Shown piece by piece: positions 47,383 to 59,454 of a stretch of DNA of 64,000 nt (its first letter is position 1; every line of letters begins with the position of its first letter). The notes under the pieces were generated by a model, which did no database searches, was not told the DNA's origin, and was given only the letters and a program-made list of their open reading frames with translations. Both the position numbers and the translations under genes were made by a program. This DNA is from Scatophagus argus (Eukaryota > Chordata > Actinopteri > Scatophagidae): the NCBI RefSeq assembly GCF_020382885.2, contig NC_058497.1, positions 17,352,330-17,416,329 on the forward strand. The letters run 5' to 3'.

Positions 47383-47844
47383 CACTATATAGACAAAAAT
47401 ATCCAGGCACACCTCTTTCTTGGGCTGTTTTTCAGGGGTTGGGCTCAGCCCCGAACTTCTAGTGAAGGAAAATCTTAATGCTTCAGTAAATCAAGACATT
47501 TTTAGCAATGTTATGCTACCAAATTTGTGGCAACAGTTTGGGGAAGGCCCTTTTCTATTCTATCTTCTATTCTATCTGTTCTTTTGTATCCCAACCCCAA
47601 ACACCTTTGGGATGAACTGGAACAAAGACTGTAAGCCAGACCTTTTCGTCCAACATCAGTGCCTGACCTCACAAATGCTCTCCTGCATGAATGCGCAAAA
47701 ATTCCCACAGAAACACTCCAAAATGTTGTGGAAAATCTTCCCAGAACAGTGAAAAACCTACAAGGCTGTCTATGTATTTAAAATGTGAAGTCATTAAAGT
47801 CCCTGTTGGTGTAAAGGTGCCCCAATATTTTTGTATATATGGTG
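47383..47844 (+). mobile_element. Tc1/mariner-like DNA transposon remnant
   Basis: Ends are imperfect inverted repeats: cactatatagacaaaaatat at the left and aatatttttgtatatatggtg at the right. The interior encodes the 3' end of a Tc1-like transposase with TFGMNWNKDCKPDLFVQHQ and SQMLSCMNAQKFPQKHSK blocks, corresponding to the family's HLWDELE, PTSVPDLTNAL and AKIPTETLQ regions. About half the gene is missing and the rest is mutated, so it is inactive. It inserted upstream of the 48.3-kb receptor and is absent from the matching flank of the 43.0-kb gene. Confidence 0.8.
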
Positions 47845-48165
47845 TATTTGTATTTATTTACCTGCACCACCTTGCTTATGAAGACCCTAAAATGGTCAGT
47901 CTTACGGTAATTACTCCATTATTGTGAATTTTATTATTGCAAACAGGCCTACTTTACAACCTCTGATGAACACAGTAATCCAACTGAATAGCCCATAGTG
48001 GTGTGTGTTGTCAAACTATGTAATCAAATAGAGACTAGTTACTGAAGAGTAAATTCAAGGTAAAATGGGTACTGTTCAAATATTAAAAATTGAAAAAATA
48101 TTGGAATAACAATATGCCTATACGTTTAAGATATGAAAAATAAGACTGATGACCAGAACTGTTTT
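47845..48165. other. Intergenic, duplicated flank
   Basis: AT-rich spacer, partly homologous to 42,560-42,720 upstream of the preceding receptor. No gene was seen. Confidence 0.5.
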
Positions 48166-48166
48166 T

Positions 48167-48268
48167 GTGCACCTCCCTCTTCTTGCCCCACCTTACAGCT
48201 TCACAAAATAAAACATCACTGATCTATTTTTACTGTCATGCCGCTCCAAAATATATAAATATCAGTGC
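48167..48268 (+). promoter_or_regulatory. Shared proximal promoter block, 48.3-kb receptor
   Basis: Nearly identical to 42,879-42,978, including the TATA-like atatataaat at 48,251 and atcagtgcaag. It lies just upstream of the ATG at 48,289. Confidence 0.55.
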
Positions 48269-48288
48269 AAGTATTTGATTCACATTTC

Positions 48289-51200
48289 ATGCCGCTCAGT
48301 GGTTTAGTGCTCTTCAGTGGTATGACGTCCACACTGAGGTGGCCAGAGAAGACCTGGGTACTCTTACAGCTGTTGATGGTGGTGTCTTTCTCTCAGGGTG
48401 AAGAGCAAGTGTGCAGACGAAGAGGGGATCCAGAATATCCGCAGCTATCTAAGGATGGAGACATTATATTGGGGGGAATCTTGTCTTTCCACAGCAGCTG
48501 GATAGAGAGAAAGGATACCTACAAGCACAAACCACTGCCACTGCAATGCACCAGGTAAATTATATTTAGATTTAGAACATCTGCAAGCGAAAGAGGTTAC
48601 AGATAAAAAAAACGGACTTTAGTTATAATATAATTTTGTTGAATAAAAGAATCAAATGCTTTCATTTGAATCGTGTAAATTTTAGGTCAAAATTAAGAAA
48701 GAAAAAAATAAATTATGTAAAACTTTTTTTCTTGGTAATGCCAACTATTTATACTGCCTATGTCAAGTTTCAATTTCAGAGGGGTCCAGTATACCCAGGC
48801 TATGCTCTTTGCCATAGAGGAGATTAATAACAGCACAGACCTGTTGCCTGGCATCTCTCTGGGCTACAAGATCTATGATGTCTGTTTCTCAGTTGCCAGG
48901 AGTCTGACTGCAGCGCTGGCCTTGGCTAATGGTAATGAAGTGGTATCTGCAGCCTCTGAGGCACCATGTACCAGACCTGCCCAAGTGCAGGCTATAATGG
49001 GAGAGACTTCATCTTCTCCTTGCATGGCTATAGCTACTGTCATCGGACCTTTTCATATCCCAGTGGTGGGTAAGACTGGTAAAAATAAATTTGAAAAATG
49101 TACAAAAAATATATATGATTTCCAGTTTTAATTCTTTCCACTGGTCATAGGAAAAGAAATTAAAAAAGATAGAGTGCTGTGTAAATCTATAATGTACATC
49201 TTCATCTTGGAATATCATTTCTTCTTTTTCTTTTCATTATTTTAGATCAGCCACTTTGCTACTTGTGCTTGTCTCAGTGATAAAACCAAGTACCCATCCT
49301 TCCTCAGAACAATACCCAGTGACTACTACCAGAGCAGAGCTTTGGCCCAGCTGGTCAAGCACTTTGGTTGGACTTGGGTTGGAGCTGTTAGAACAAATGA
49401 TGATTATGGCAATAAGGGCATGGCCACATTTACAGAAACTGCCCAGCAGCTGGGCATCTGTCTGGAGTATTCTGTGCCTTTCTTTAGAACAGATCCACCA
49501 GACAAAATACAGAAGGTAATTGACATTATTAAGGATTCCACTTCCAAGGTCATTGTGACTTTTCTTTCCAGCATGGATATAGACATGCTAATACACGAGA
49601 TGTCTCGCCATAACCTGACTGGGTACCAGTGGGTAGGCACTGAGGCCTGGATCTCAGATTCACTAATTGCCACCCTGGATAAGCATCACATTCTGGATGG
49701 TGCCATAGGCCTGTCCATCCCCAAAGCACATGTCAGTGGCATGAGAGAGTTCATGTTTGATGTGAAGCCACTCAATTCAACTGGAAATCAATTGTTTACA
49801 GAATTTTGGGAGACTTCATTTAGCTGCAAATTCAAATCATCAGCAGAGAATCAGAGTGAGTGTACTGGAAATGAAGATGTGACTGGACTGCAGAACAGCT
49901 TCACTGATATGTCGCTCATGCCTATCCTTTACAATGTCTATAAAGGAGTGTATGCTGTGGCCCACGCACTTCATAGCATTCTCAAATGTAATAAAACATG
50001 TGACAAGAAGGAGCAGCTGGATCCATTCATGGTGAGTTGATTACCAAATTCTTTTCAGATGACAGCAAAAATGGTGCAGATATTGAAAAATGTTGCAGTG
50101 CTTTGTTTCTGTTCAAATAATGATCTAGACTGATGGAAATCTTCATAGATTTTGGAGCACATAAGAAAGATTCGGTTCAAAACAAAGGAAGGAGATGAGG
50201 TTTACTTTGATGAGAATGGAGACCCAGCAGCAAAGTATGAAATTATAAACTGGCAGCCAACAGAAAATGGCATTGTGGACTTTGTCACAGTTGGTCTTTA
50301 TGATGCGTCTTTACCTGCAGACCAACAGCTGAATCTGCAAAATAAGTCTTTAATTTGGGCACAGAACTCAAAACAGGTAAACTACCTTGTGATCACTAAG
50401 TATTAATCGCAATTTGTATTTAAATAGTTATTCTGATAGCTGTCATATATTTGCATATGATGATCATAATGTTTGCTTTCACTGTACCAAAACTATTAAC
50501 TGCTTGCAAAGACATTTGCAATGTGAGTCCCCATACAATTTTCTTTTTGTCGTTTTGTTCACGCAGGTGCCTTTGTCAGTCTGCAGTGAGAAATGTCCCC
50601 CAGGAACTCGCAAGGTTCTGCAGAAAGGGAAGCCTGTCTGCTGCTATGACTGTATAAGATGTGCGGAGGGAGAAATAAGCAACATCACAGGTGTAGTAAT
50701 ACTTAATGTGAGGCAAAACAAAAGATCAATAGTTAATAGAATTGGAATTTCCATCATTTTCAATATCATTACAACAAAAATCAACACATTTATATTCTGA
50801 TCAAATACTGATCACTGATGGAATCCACAATTTGGGCCCAAAGTCATCACCTGTGGCTGTCTTATACCCAGCTCTGGCATGGGCCTGGGGACACTTTCCT
50901 GACAGTGGAACCTTTAGTTAAGCTGGGACCAGTTAAAGCTAAGTTATTACAGCAAGTAAGTGCAGGGAAGTAGACTTTTGTGACACACCAGGGTGTCAAG
51001 ACACAAACCAGCACCTTTTGTTTGTAATCTGTCCAAAGTTGGCTGCTGAGCTTGTCCACAGGAGTACCACCCTGCTTCAGGGACTGAATGGTGTGGCTCA
51101 ACAGTGAACTATTAGGCTGTGGAGGCCCGTTCTTCTTCATTTTGTTGTCTACTTTGTTAGCTTAGGGACTTGTGGCCTGACCCCGGTGGCCTTGGGCCAG

Positions 51201-52298
51201 TTTGGGTCGGCATCATCTTCTCAAAAGTTAAAATCACATACATATGAAATACATGAAGTGGAAAAAATAGTCATGATGTAAAACATTGGCTCTATCAATG
51301 TATGTAATTACAATATCATCTTGAGAGAAAAAAAATGTGAGCTTAACAACTAAGTCTAATACCAGAGTCATTGTTATTTTCCAGATTCTGTCACCTGTGT
51401 GAGATGTGACCCTGACTTCTGGTCAAATGAGAGAAGAGATGCCTGTGTAAAGAAGGAGGCAGAGTTTCTATCATATGAAGAGGTCATGGGAGCACTGCTC
51501 ACTGCTGCCTCACTGTTTGGAACATGCATGACTGCAGTTGTGGCTTTCATTTTCTTCAGAAACAGGCAGACTCCTATTGTCAGGGCCAACAACTCTGAGC
51601 TGAGCTTCCTGCTGCTCTTCTCCTTGACTCTGTGTTTCCTGTGTTCTCTGACCTTCATCGGTCGGCCCTCTGAGTGGTCCTGCATGCTGCGACACACAGC
51701 ATTTGGGATCACCTTTGTCCTCTGTATCTCTTGTGTTCTGGGGAAAACAATAGTGGTGTTGATGGCCTTCAGGGCCACACTTCCAGGTAGTAATGTGATG
51801 AAATGGTTTGGGCCTGCACAGCAAAGACTCAGTGTTCTGGGTTTCACTGTCATACAAGTTGTCATATGTGTGCTCTGGTTAACAATTTCGCCTCCTTTTC
51901 CCTTTAATAATTTTAAAACATTCAAGGACAAAATCATCTTAGAGTGCGCTCTGGGCTCAGCTGTAGGCTTTTGGGCTGTGCTTGGGTACATCGGACTTCT
52001 GGCCATGTTGTGTTTTATTCTCGCTTTTCTGGCTCGTAAACTGCCTGATAATTTCAATGAAGCCAAATTTATCACCTTTAGCATGCTGATATTCTGTGCA
52101 GTATGGATCACTTTTATCCCAGCGTATGTCAGCTCTCCTGGGAAGTTCAGTGTTGCTGTGGAGATATTTGCTATTCTGGCTTCAAGTTTTGGGCTGCTGA
52201 TTTGTATTTTTATTCCAAAATGTTATATCATCTTACTGAAACCAGAGAAGAATACGAAAAAGAACATGATGGGGAAAGGAGTGACAAAATCTTCCTGA
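48289..52298 (+). CDS. V2R-like (OlfC family) class C receptor, tandem subfamily member 2
   Basis: Predicted 871-aa receptor with exon lengths identical to the preceding gene. Exons are 48289-48554, 48768-49065, 49246-50031, 50149-50376, 50567-50690 and 51385-52298. Exon 1 and the promoter are almost identical to the 43.0-kb gene, implying a recent duplication or conversion. Venus-flytrap motifs are [32 protein letters not shown] and GTEAWISDS. One odd change is [11 protein letters not shown], where the other three members have Gly or Ala after the Cys. The nine linker cysteines and seven helices are intact. Intron 5 carries a roughly 430-bp insertion not seen in its paralogues, and an inverted-repeat element lies just after the gene. 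Likely polyadenylation signal AATAAA at 53,019, downstream of that element. Confidence 0.93.
50800..51230. other. Unclassified insertion in intron 5 of the 48.3-kb receptor
   Basis: This GC-richer segment interrupts intron 5 and has no counterpart in intron 5 of the 43.0-, 53.9- or 59.5-kb genes. The minus strand has an open stretch at 50,862-51,140 (92 codons, rich in Ser/Leu/Lys) of unknown origin. It may be part of a mobile element. No terminal repeats were recognised. Confidence 0.45.
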
Positions 52299-52326
52299 AA
52301 AGCAAAAGCATTCTCATGCTATTATA

Positions 52327-52857
52327 CACCAATCGGCCACAACATTAATACCACCAGTTTGATCTTTGATAGGTCCCTTTTGCTCTGCCAAAACAGCTGA
52401 TTTGTCAGGTAAAGGGAAACAGGACCTCTGGGGGTATTGTGTGGTCACTTGCATCTGAATGTTGGATCCACTGGGTTCTCTGACATGCAGGTGAGGCCTC
52501 CATGTGGAAGTGTAGATTCGGCTTAATACAGTGCTTCCCACAGATTCTCCATCAGGTTGGGATATGGGGAGTCTGTAGGTGGTTGTTGTGGTCCTTTAGA
52601 CATTACTGAGCTATTTTTTTAAATGTGGCATGGTGTTTGTCCGGCTGGGGGAGGGGGACTATCGCTGTGGGGAAGCGCCTTTCCCATGGGGAGGGGTATG
52701 TGTTTGGTCTGCAATGTTTAGATGGGTGGCGCGTGTCAAAGAACATCCACGTAATTGCCAGAACCCAAAGTTTGCCTGCAGAACATGGCATTGTAAGCAG
52801 ATGATTTATGTTATTCACTTCTCCTGCTAGTGGTCTTAATGTTGTGGCTGATCGGTG
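52327..52857. mobile_element. Non-autonomous inverted-repeat DNA element flanked by TA
   Basis: The left end caccaatcggccacaacatt and the right end aatgttgtggctgatcggtg are near-perfect inverted repeats of about 26 bp. The element is flanked by TA on both sides (52,325-52,326 and 52,858-52,859), as expected for Tc1/mariner-type insertion. It is 531 bp long with no transposase, so it is a MITE-like element. It lies 29 bp after the stop codon of the 48.3-kb receptor, inside its 3' UTR. Confidence 0.8.
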
Positions 52858-52859
52858 TA

Positions 52860-53760
52860 ACTTTTACATCATAATTTGTTACAAGACTGTCATGTGGTAA
52901 TTTTTGACATATCTTATTAAGATAACATCATTTAATACAATGTAGCACATAACCATGACAATCACAAATTTTATGGATTTAAGATTTGATTTTAGATTAT
53001 TTTACAAATTCATGTAATAATAAAATCCCTTGTTTCACAGGCTTAATTTGTACGTTTATTGTCAATTGAGGAGTTCAACCATGACAGCTTCCTCCTTCCT
53101 CCTTGTAAAGGTGTTGTATCAATGATGAGTCAAAATTTACTCAGTTCACAGAAAAGTGAACTGAGAAAAGAAGCTCAAAAGTCTAGAACACATAGGCCAG
53201 TGAATTAATTATGACTTGCATTTACAGATCATGCATGGCACAGACCCTTAAATTTTTTAAGGGCCAAAATTCCACAGTGAGGATGGTGTATGAGTTTCCA
53301 AGGAGTACCAAGGAGTCACATAGGAAAGAAAAAACAAGACACTTATTGATATGGCTTGCTTAGTTAGAAAAGCAGGAAAAAGATCGAGTGTGATGATCAC
53401 ATGTGATTATTGTGCTTGAATAACATAAACTGAACTAGTAGGAATGATTTACAGATGTATATAAATTGTTCAATATTTGTATGGCATATGTTGAGCTAGT
53501 AGTTCACTTTCAACTAAACTAGTCAGAGAATATGTGGGTGAGTTCATGTATTGTCAGATACGGTTGATAGACATCATCTCAAATGATAATCATTACACAA
53601 ACAGTTAGACTGAACTGTACTGTTGAGGGGCACTTTAGTGAGACTAATAAGTCTACTTTTCTCAGAATTACAAGATCATTATCCTGCAACATTTATGAAT
53701 GTTTAAAACTGCAATTTAAATAAAAAAAATAAAAAATAGACAAAGGCCCAAAAATCTCTC
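52860..53760. other. Intergenic, nothing recognised
   Basis: The first about 170 bp continue the 3' UTR of the 48.3-kb receptor, which the element interrupts. The rest is AT-rich spacer with no recognised gene or repeat. Confidence 0.5.
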
Positions 53761-53766
53761 TGACTG

Positions 53767-53878
53767 GGCACCTCCCTTTTCTTATCCCACTGGGTCTCCA
53801 AAGGTAAAACATTGCTGTTCTGTTTAGTTTTGTTTTGTTTTTTTATAAACCTCCAAGAATATAAATACCCATTCAAGC
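53767..53878 (+). promoter_or_regulatory. Diverged shared promoter block, 53.9-kb receptor
   Basis: gcacctcccttttcttatcc and aggtaaaacattgctg correspond to the promoter block of the two preceding genes. The TATA-like tataaata lies at 53,860, 40 bp before the ATG. Confidence 0.5.
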
Positions 53879-53899
53879 TTTTTGTTTATCTTACTTGTG

Positions 53900-56800
53900 A
53901 TGCCAAGCAGTGGTTTAGCTATCTCTGACTGTATGATGTCCACACAGAGGTGGCCAGAGCAGGGTTGGGCACTTTTACAGCTGTTGTTGGTAGCGTCTTT
54001 CTCTCAGGCTGAGGAGCTGATGTGCAGGCAGATAGGAGATCCAGTGAATCCCCAGCTATCTAAGGATGGAGACATTATGTTGGGGGGAATCTTCTCTTTT
54101 CACAGCAGCTGGAAAGAGAAGACGGATACCTACATACACAAACCACTGCAACTGCAATGCATCAGGTAAATTATACCACATAAATGTTTTAAACGTTCTA
54201 TTTTCTGTAAAGAAGTAAGTATAGACACAGACACGTACAAAAATGTTAACAAACTGAGTGTTAAAGTAAGAAATATTCCTTGTTGCTGTGTAAAATACCA
54301 TAAAATCCTTTCATTCACAACAATATTGTTTCCATTTCAAAAACAAAATGTTTACCTTCAAGATTTTTATTATTATCTGCATGAAGTTTGAATTTCAGAG
54401 GGTTCCAATTTGCTCAGGCTATGCTCTTTGCCATAGAGGAGATTAATAACAATACAGATCTATTGCCTGACATCTCTCTGGGCTATAAGCTCTATGATGT
54501 CTGTGGCTCTATTGCCAGAGGTGTCAGGGTTGCACTGGCCTTGGCTAATGGTAACAAAGCGGTATCTGCAGCCTCTGAGGCACCTTGTACCAAACCTGCC
54601 CAAGTGCAGGCTATCATGGGAGAGACTTCCTCCTCTCCTTGCATGGCTATAGCTACTGTCATCGGACCTTTTCATATCCCACTGGTGGGTAAGATTGGTA
54701 AAAATGAAATTATATTTGTGAAAAACTATTCTTATTCTGTAATTCTTTCAGTTGGTCATAGTAAATAGGTTTTAAAATTGGAGTACTGTGTGAATGTCTA
54801 TTTTACATGTTTATCTTGGAATATTATTTCTTTTTTTCTTTTATTTCTGTTTTTTTTTTAGATCAGCCACTTTGCTACTTGTGCTTGTCTCAGTGATAAA
54901 ACCAAGTACCCATCCTTCCTCAGAACAATACCCAGTGACTACTACCAGAGCAGAGCCCTGGCCCAGTTGGTCAAGCACTTTGGTTGGACTTGGATTGGAG
55001 CCATTAGAACAAATGATGATTATGGCAATAATGGCATGGCCATATTCACAGAAGCTGCTCAAAAGCTGGGCATCTGTCTGGAGTACTCTGTGTCTTTCTT
55101 TAGAACAGATCCACCAGACAAAATACAAAAGATAATTGACATTATCAAGACTTCAACTTCCAAGGTGATTGTTGCTTTCCTCTCCCATATGGACATGGAT
55201 GTGCTCATACATGAGCTGTCTCACTATAACTTGATTGGGCACCAGTGGGTAGGCAGTGAGAGCTGGATATTTGACTCCCAAACTGCAGCCATGGATAAGC
55301 ATCACATTCTGGATGGTGCCATAGGCCTGTCCATCCCCAAAGCACATGTCAGTGGCATGAGAGAGTTCATGTTGGATGTGAAGCCACTCAACTCATCTGG
55401 TTATGAATTGTTTACAGAGTTTTGGGAGACTTTATTTAGCTGTAAGTTCAAACAGTCAAAGCCATCAGCAGCAAACCAGAATGAGTGTACTGGGCATGAA
55501 GATGTGACTGGAATGCAAAACAGCTTCACTGATATGTCACTCATGCCTATCTTTAACAATGTTTATAAGGGAGTGTATGCTGTGGCCCACGCACTTCATA
55601 GCATTCTCGACTGTAATAAAACATGTAACAAGAAGGTGCAACTAGATCCATTCACGGTAAGTAAATCATAAAATATATTAAATCACATTCACAACACTAT
55701 AATTAAATATATAATTCATATTTAAAATCTTTTTTTGTTTGTTTGTTTTGTTTTTGTTGATTATTGCAGTCTATCATTCTGGTGATTAAAGGCCATCAAT
55801 GTTTGTCAGATAATTATCTACATTTGTGTATATCTTCATAGATTTTACAGCACATAAGAAAGATTCAGTTCAAAACAAAGGAAGGAGATGAGGTTTACTT
55901 TAATGAGAATGGAGACCCAACGGCAAAGTATGAAATTATAAACTGGCAGCCAACAGAAAATGGCATCGTGGACTTTGTCACAGTTGGTCTTCATGATTCA
56001 TCGTTGCCTGCAGACAAACAGCTGAATCTGCAAAATAAGTCTTTAATTTGGGCACAGAACTCACAAGAGGTAAACTACCATGTGATCACTAAGTGCTAAT
56101 TGCAATTTGTTTTTAAATTATTATTCTGATAGCTACCGTATATTTACATTTGATGATCATAATGTTTGCTTTCACTGTATCAAAATTATTAACTGCTTTC
56201 AAAGGCAATCACTGTAGTTGTTAATGACACTTGTTAGTTATTGCATACTTGCAAAGAGAACAACTTTTAAAAGTGAATCCTCATCCAGTTCTTCTCATCA
56301 TCATTTTGTTCACACAGGTGCCTTTGTCAGTTTGCAGTGAGAAATGTCCCCCAGGAACTCGTAAGGTTCTGCAGAAAGGAAAGCCTGTCTGCTGCTATGA
56401 CTGTATAAGATGTGCGGAGGGAGAAATAAGCAACATTACAGGTGTAGTAATATTTAATGCGAGACTAATGCGAGTCATGTTTACATGCCAAGTTTGTAAG
56501 TTTTATAAGCCAAAAACCATCATAAATCAATGAACGAAACATCATAAACAAATGTTGATATATAGGTCCAAAATCAGATACATAAATCTATGGGGTCTTT
56601 GGCAAACATATCAAAATTGTATCCCTTATGTGAAAAGTATGTTCAGCTCAAGTATGTTGAAAATTTGAGTAATTTTAATAAATTAATATTCCAGTAATAC
56701 TTAATAAATTATTAAATTGCAAACAAAGACTCTTGTGAGCCTGTGCTGAGCCTAACAAATAAGTCTAATATCTGCATCAATATTATATTCCAGATTCCAT

Positions 56801-57695
56801 CACTTGTGTGCGATGCCATCCTGACTTCTGGTCAAATGAGAGAAGAGATGCCTGTGTAAAGAAGGAGGCAGAGTTTCTATCATATGAAGAGGTCATGGGA
56901 GCACTGCTCGCTGCTGCCTCGCTGTTTGGAACATGTATGACTGCTGTTGTGGCATTCATTTTCTTCAGATACAGGCAGACTCCTATTGTCAGGGCCAACA
57001 ACTCTGAGCTGAGCTTCCTGCTGCTCTTCTCCTTGACTCTGTGTTTCCTGTGTTCTCTGACCTTCATCGGTCGGCCCTCTGAGTGGTCCTGCATGCTGCG
57101 ACACACAGCATTTGGGATCACCTTTGTCCTCTGTATCTCTTGTGTTCTGGGGAAAACAATAGTGGTGTTGATGGCCTTCAGGGCCACACTTCCAGGTAGT
57201 AATGTGATGAAATGGTTTGGGCCTGCACAGCAGAAACTCAGTGTTCTGGGTTTCACTGTCATACAAGTTGTCATATGTATCTTCTGGTTAACAATTTCTC
57301 CTCCTTTTCCATTCAAAAATTTGAAAGACTTCAAGGACAAAATCATCTTAGAGTGCGCTCTGGGCTCAGCTGTAGGCTTTTGGGCTGTACTTGGGTACAT
57401 CGGACTTCTGGCCATGTTGTGTTTTATTCTTGCTTTTCTTGCTCGGAAACTTCCTGATAATTTCAACGAAGCCAAATTTATCACCTTTAGCATGTTGATA
57501 TTTTGTGCAGTATGGATCACTTTTATCCCAGCGTATGTCAGCTCTCCTGGGAAGTTCAGTGTTGCTGTGGAGATATTTGCAATTCTGGCTTCAAGTTTTG
57601 GGCTGCTGATTTGTATTTTTATTCCAAAATGTTATATTATCTTACTGAAACCAGAGAAGAATACGAAAAAGAATATGATGGGAAAGGGGCACTAA
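53900..57695 (+). CDS. V2R-like (OlfC family) class C receptor, tandem subfamily member 3
   Basis: Predicted 870-aa receptor. Exons are 53900-54165, 54387-54684, 54862-55656, 55842-56069, 56318-56441 and 56794-57695, total 2613 nt, all open. The leader [18 protein letters not shown] precedes [18 protein letters not shown]. The Venus-flytrap domain has [32 protein letters not shown] and GSESWIFDS. Exon 3 has three more codons than the first two members ([10 protein letters not shown] segment in lobe 2). Nine linker cysteines and seven helices are present. The C-terminus is shorter, ending MMGKGH rather than [11 protein letters not shown] 53,900 aligns with the starts of the two preceding genes; two further in-frame Met codons lie 11-12 codons downstream. 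Possible polyadenylation signal AATAAA at 58,379. Confidence 0.93.
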
Positions 57696-59300
57696 AACCG
57701 TCCTGAAATTTTAATCTAATAGGGTGCCTCTTGCAGTTTTACATCACTTGTTAATCACCATCAAGTTGACATTTAGCTTTGTTTTATCGAGGACATGCAT
57801 TGTACCTTTGCATTATTTCGCCCATTTTTTAATTTCATTTGTGACATTGCATGTTGAGATGACAGCATTTAATACAAATATATAAATATGTAGTTGACAA
57901 TACTTCATTTGACAGGATTCAAGAGTCTTTATTTGTTGCTTAAGCATCCACTATCTGCTGGTTATTATACGATTTAATGACATCCTAATGAAAATGCCAA
58001 ATGATACCTCTGTGGTTGAGGTCAAGGTAATTATTAATCACACTCTTGTAAATTATTAGACAGTGTACCAACACCTTTTAGTGATTTGTTCAATACTAAG
58101 TGCTGTAGTTGAGGTCTATGAAAATATTTATGAAACAGTTGGCCTCATGGCATCCTGATAGTCAATGCTAAAGCCAACCACATGTGACACATTAATGTAA
58201 TGTTAACATATAAAGCTGAAGAGTGCTTCACAAGTTTGATAACCTGCTCTGGCATGCTCATGACAGGATATGTTGTTTTGTGTTGTTTTTGTTAAGTTCT
58301 AACAACAAAGAGATCTCAAACTAATAATTCGTTCCTGATTTTGATAAATTTGTGCAGTTTATAAAATTGTGATCTAACAATAAATTCTACTGTTTCATGG
58401 GCTTAACTAGTTTGCAGTGGCGGTTCTGCATTGAATTACTTCCCGGGCGAGTAGACAGAGTACTATAACCCTGCTGTACAATTACAGCGGGCGCCCAACA
58501 AAGACTACATTGGACTACATATGCAAGAGAAAGTTTGTTCTACTATAAAGCACACTATACATACAGTTATACCAGTGTAACTGTAACCCAATAAACCTGA
58601 AACATCACCTGGTCAACAATAACCCCGTAACTTGCATGCAGCTGACATTCAGAATTAACCTGGCAGGTATCACACTGCGGCTCATTCATTTTTTTATGAT
58701 GTTATTCACCTCATTATTTCCTGAATGTTAATGGGATAAATAAATAAATAAAAGTAATAAGTAAATAAATCTGGCCCCCTAACATATTTTTATGTTAGTG
58801 AAGTTAATGTAAAGCACTTAACAGCTTGCAATAATTAATGTGTTGTTTTTTTTTTCCTTTTATGGCCAGAAGTGTAACGTTAAAGGGTGACAGCTTCTTT
58901 GATAACTGCCTATGTATTATAACATCTCATATCGTTCTCAGGCCGCTGAATTAAACTGAATCAAAATTGTATTGTGGCAAACTTTGTGATATCAGAAGTT
59001 ATTGTATCACTGGACAGAGAACAGATGAAACTGGCAATATATCACCTTTATAATGTGATAAAGCTCACTGTATGATTTTTACAAGAAAGAAAACAATATG
59101 CAGCTTTAACAACACTGTACTGTTTGGGGAAATATTAGTGAGCCTAATAACTCAAGAATACTTAGGCTTTGTTCTTCATTGGTATATATGTAAGTTTAAA
59201 TTGTGCCACCATGATGTTCAAATGTTAATGTTAAAAAGGGAAAACACAATTTAATATCTGATTACCTGAGGTAATCAGGTAATTAAGGCCGCTTTTTTTA
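57696..59300. other. Intergenic; possible transposon end
   Basis: The first part is the 3' UTR of the 53.9-kb receptor. At 58,416 the sequence cagtggcggttctgcattga resembles the end of a hAT-type DNA transposon, but no matching second end was found. The rest is AT-rich with no gene recognised. Confidence 0.4.
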
Positions 59301-59454
59301 TGGGAGGACCACCTTCCTTTAGCCCAACCTTGTAGGTCCACAGAGAAAAACATCTCCATTCGGTTTGTATTTATTATGCTGTTCAGCGCAAGTGTTTGCA
59401 TTATATGAAAGCACATGTGATGCTATCCAGTGGTTTAGCAGTCTATTAGCTGGT

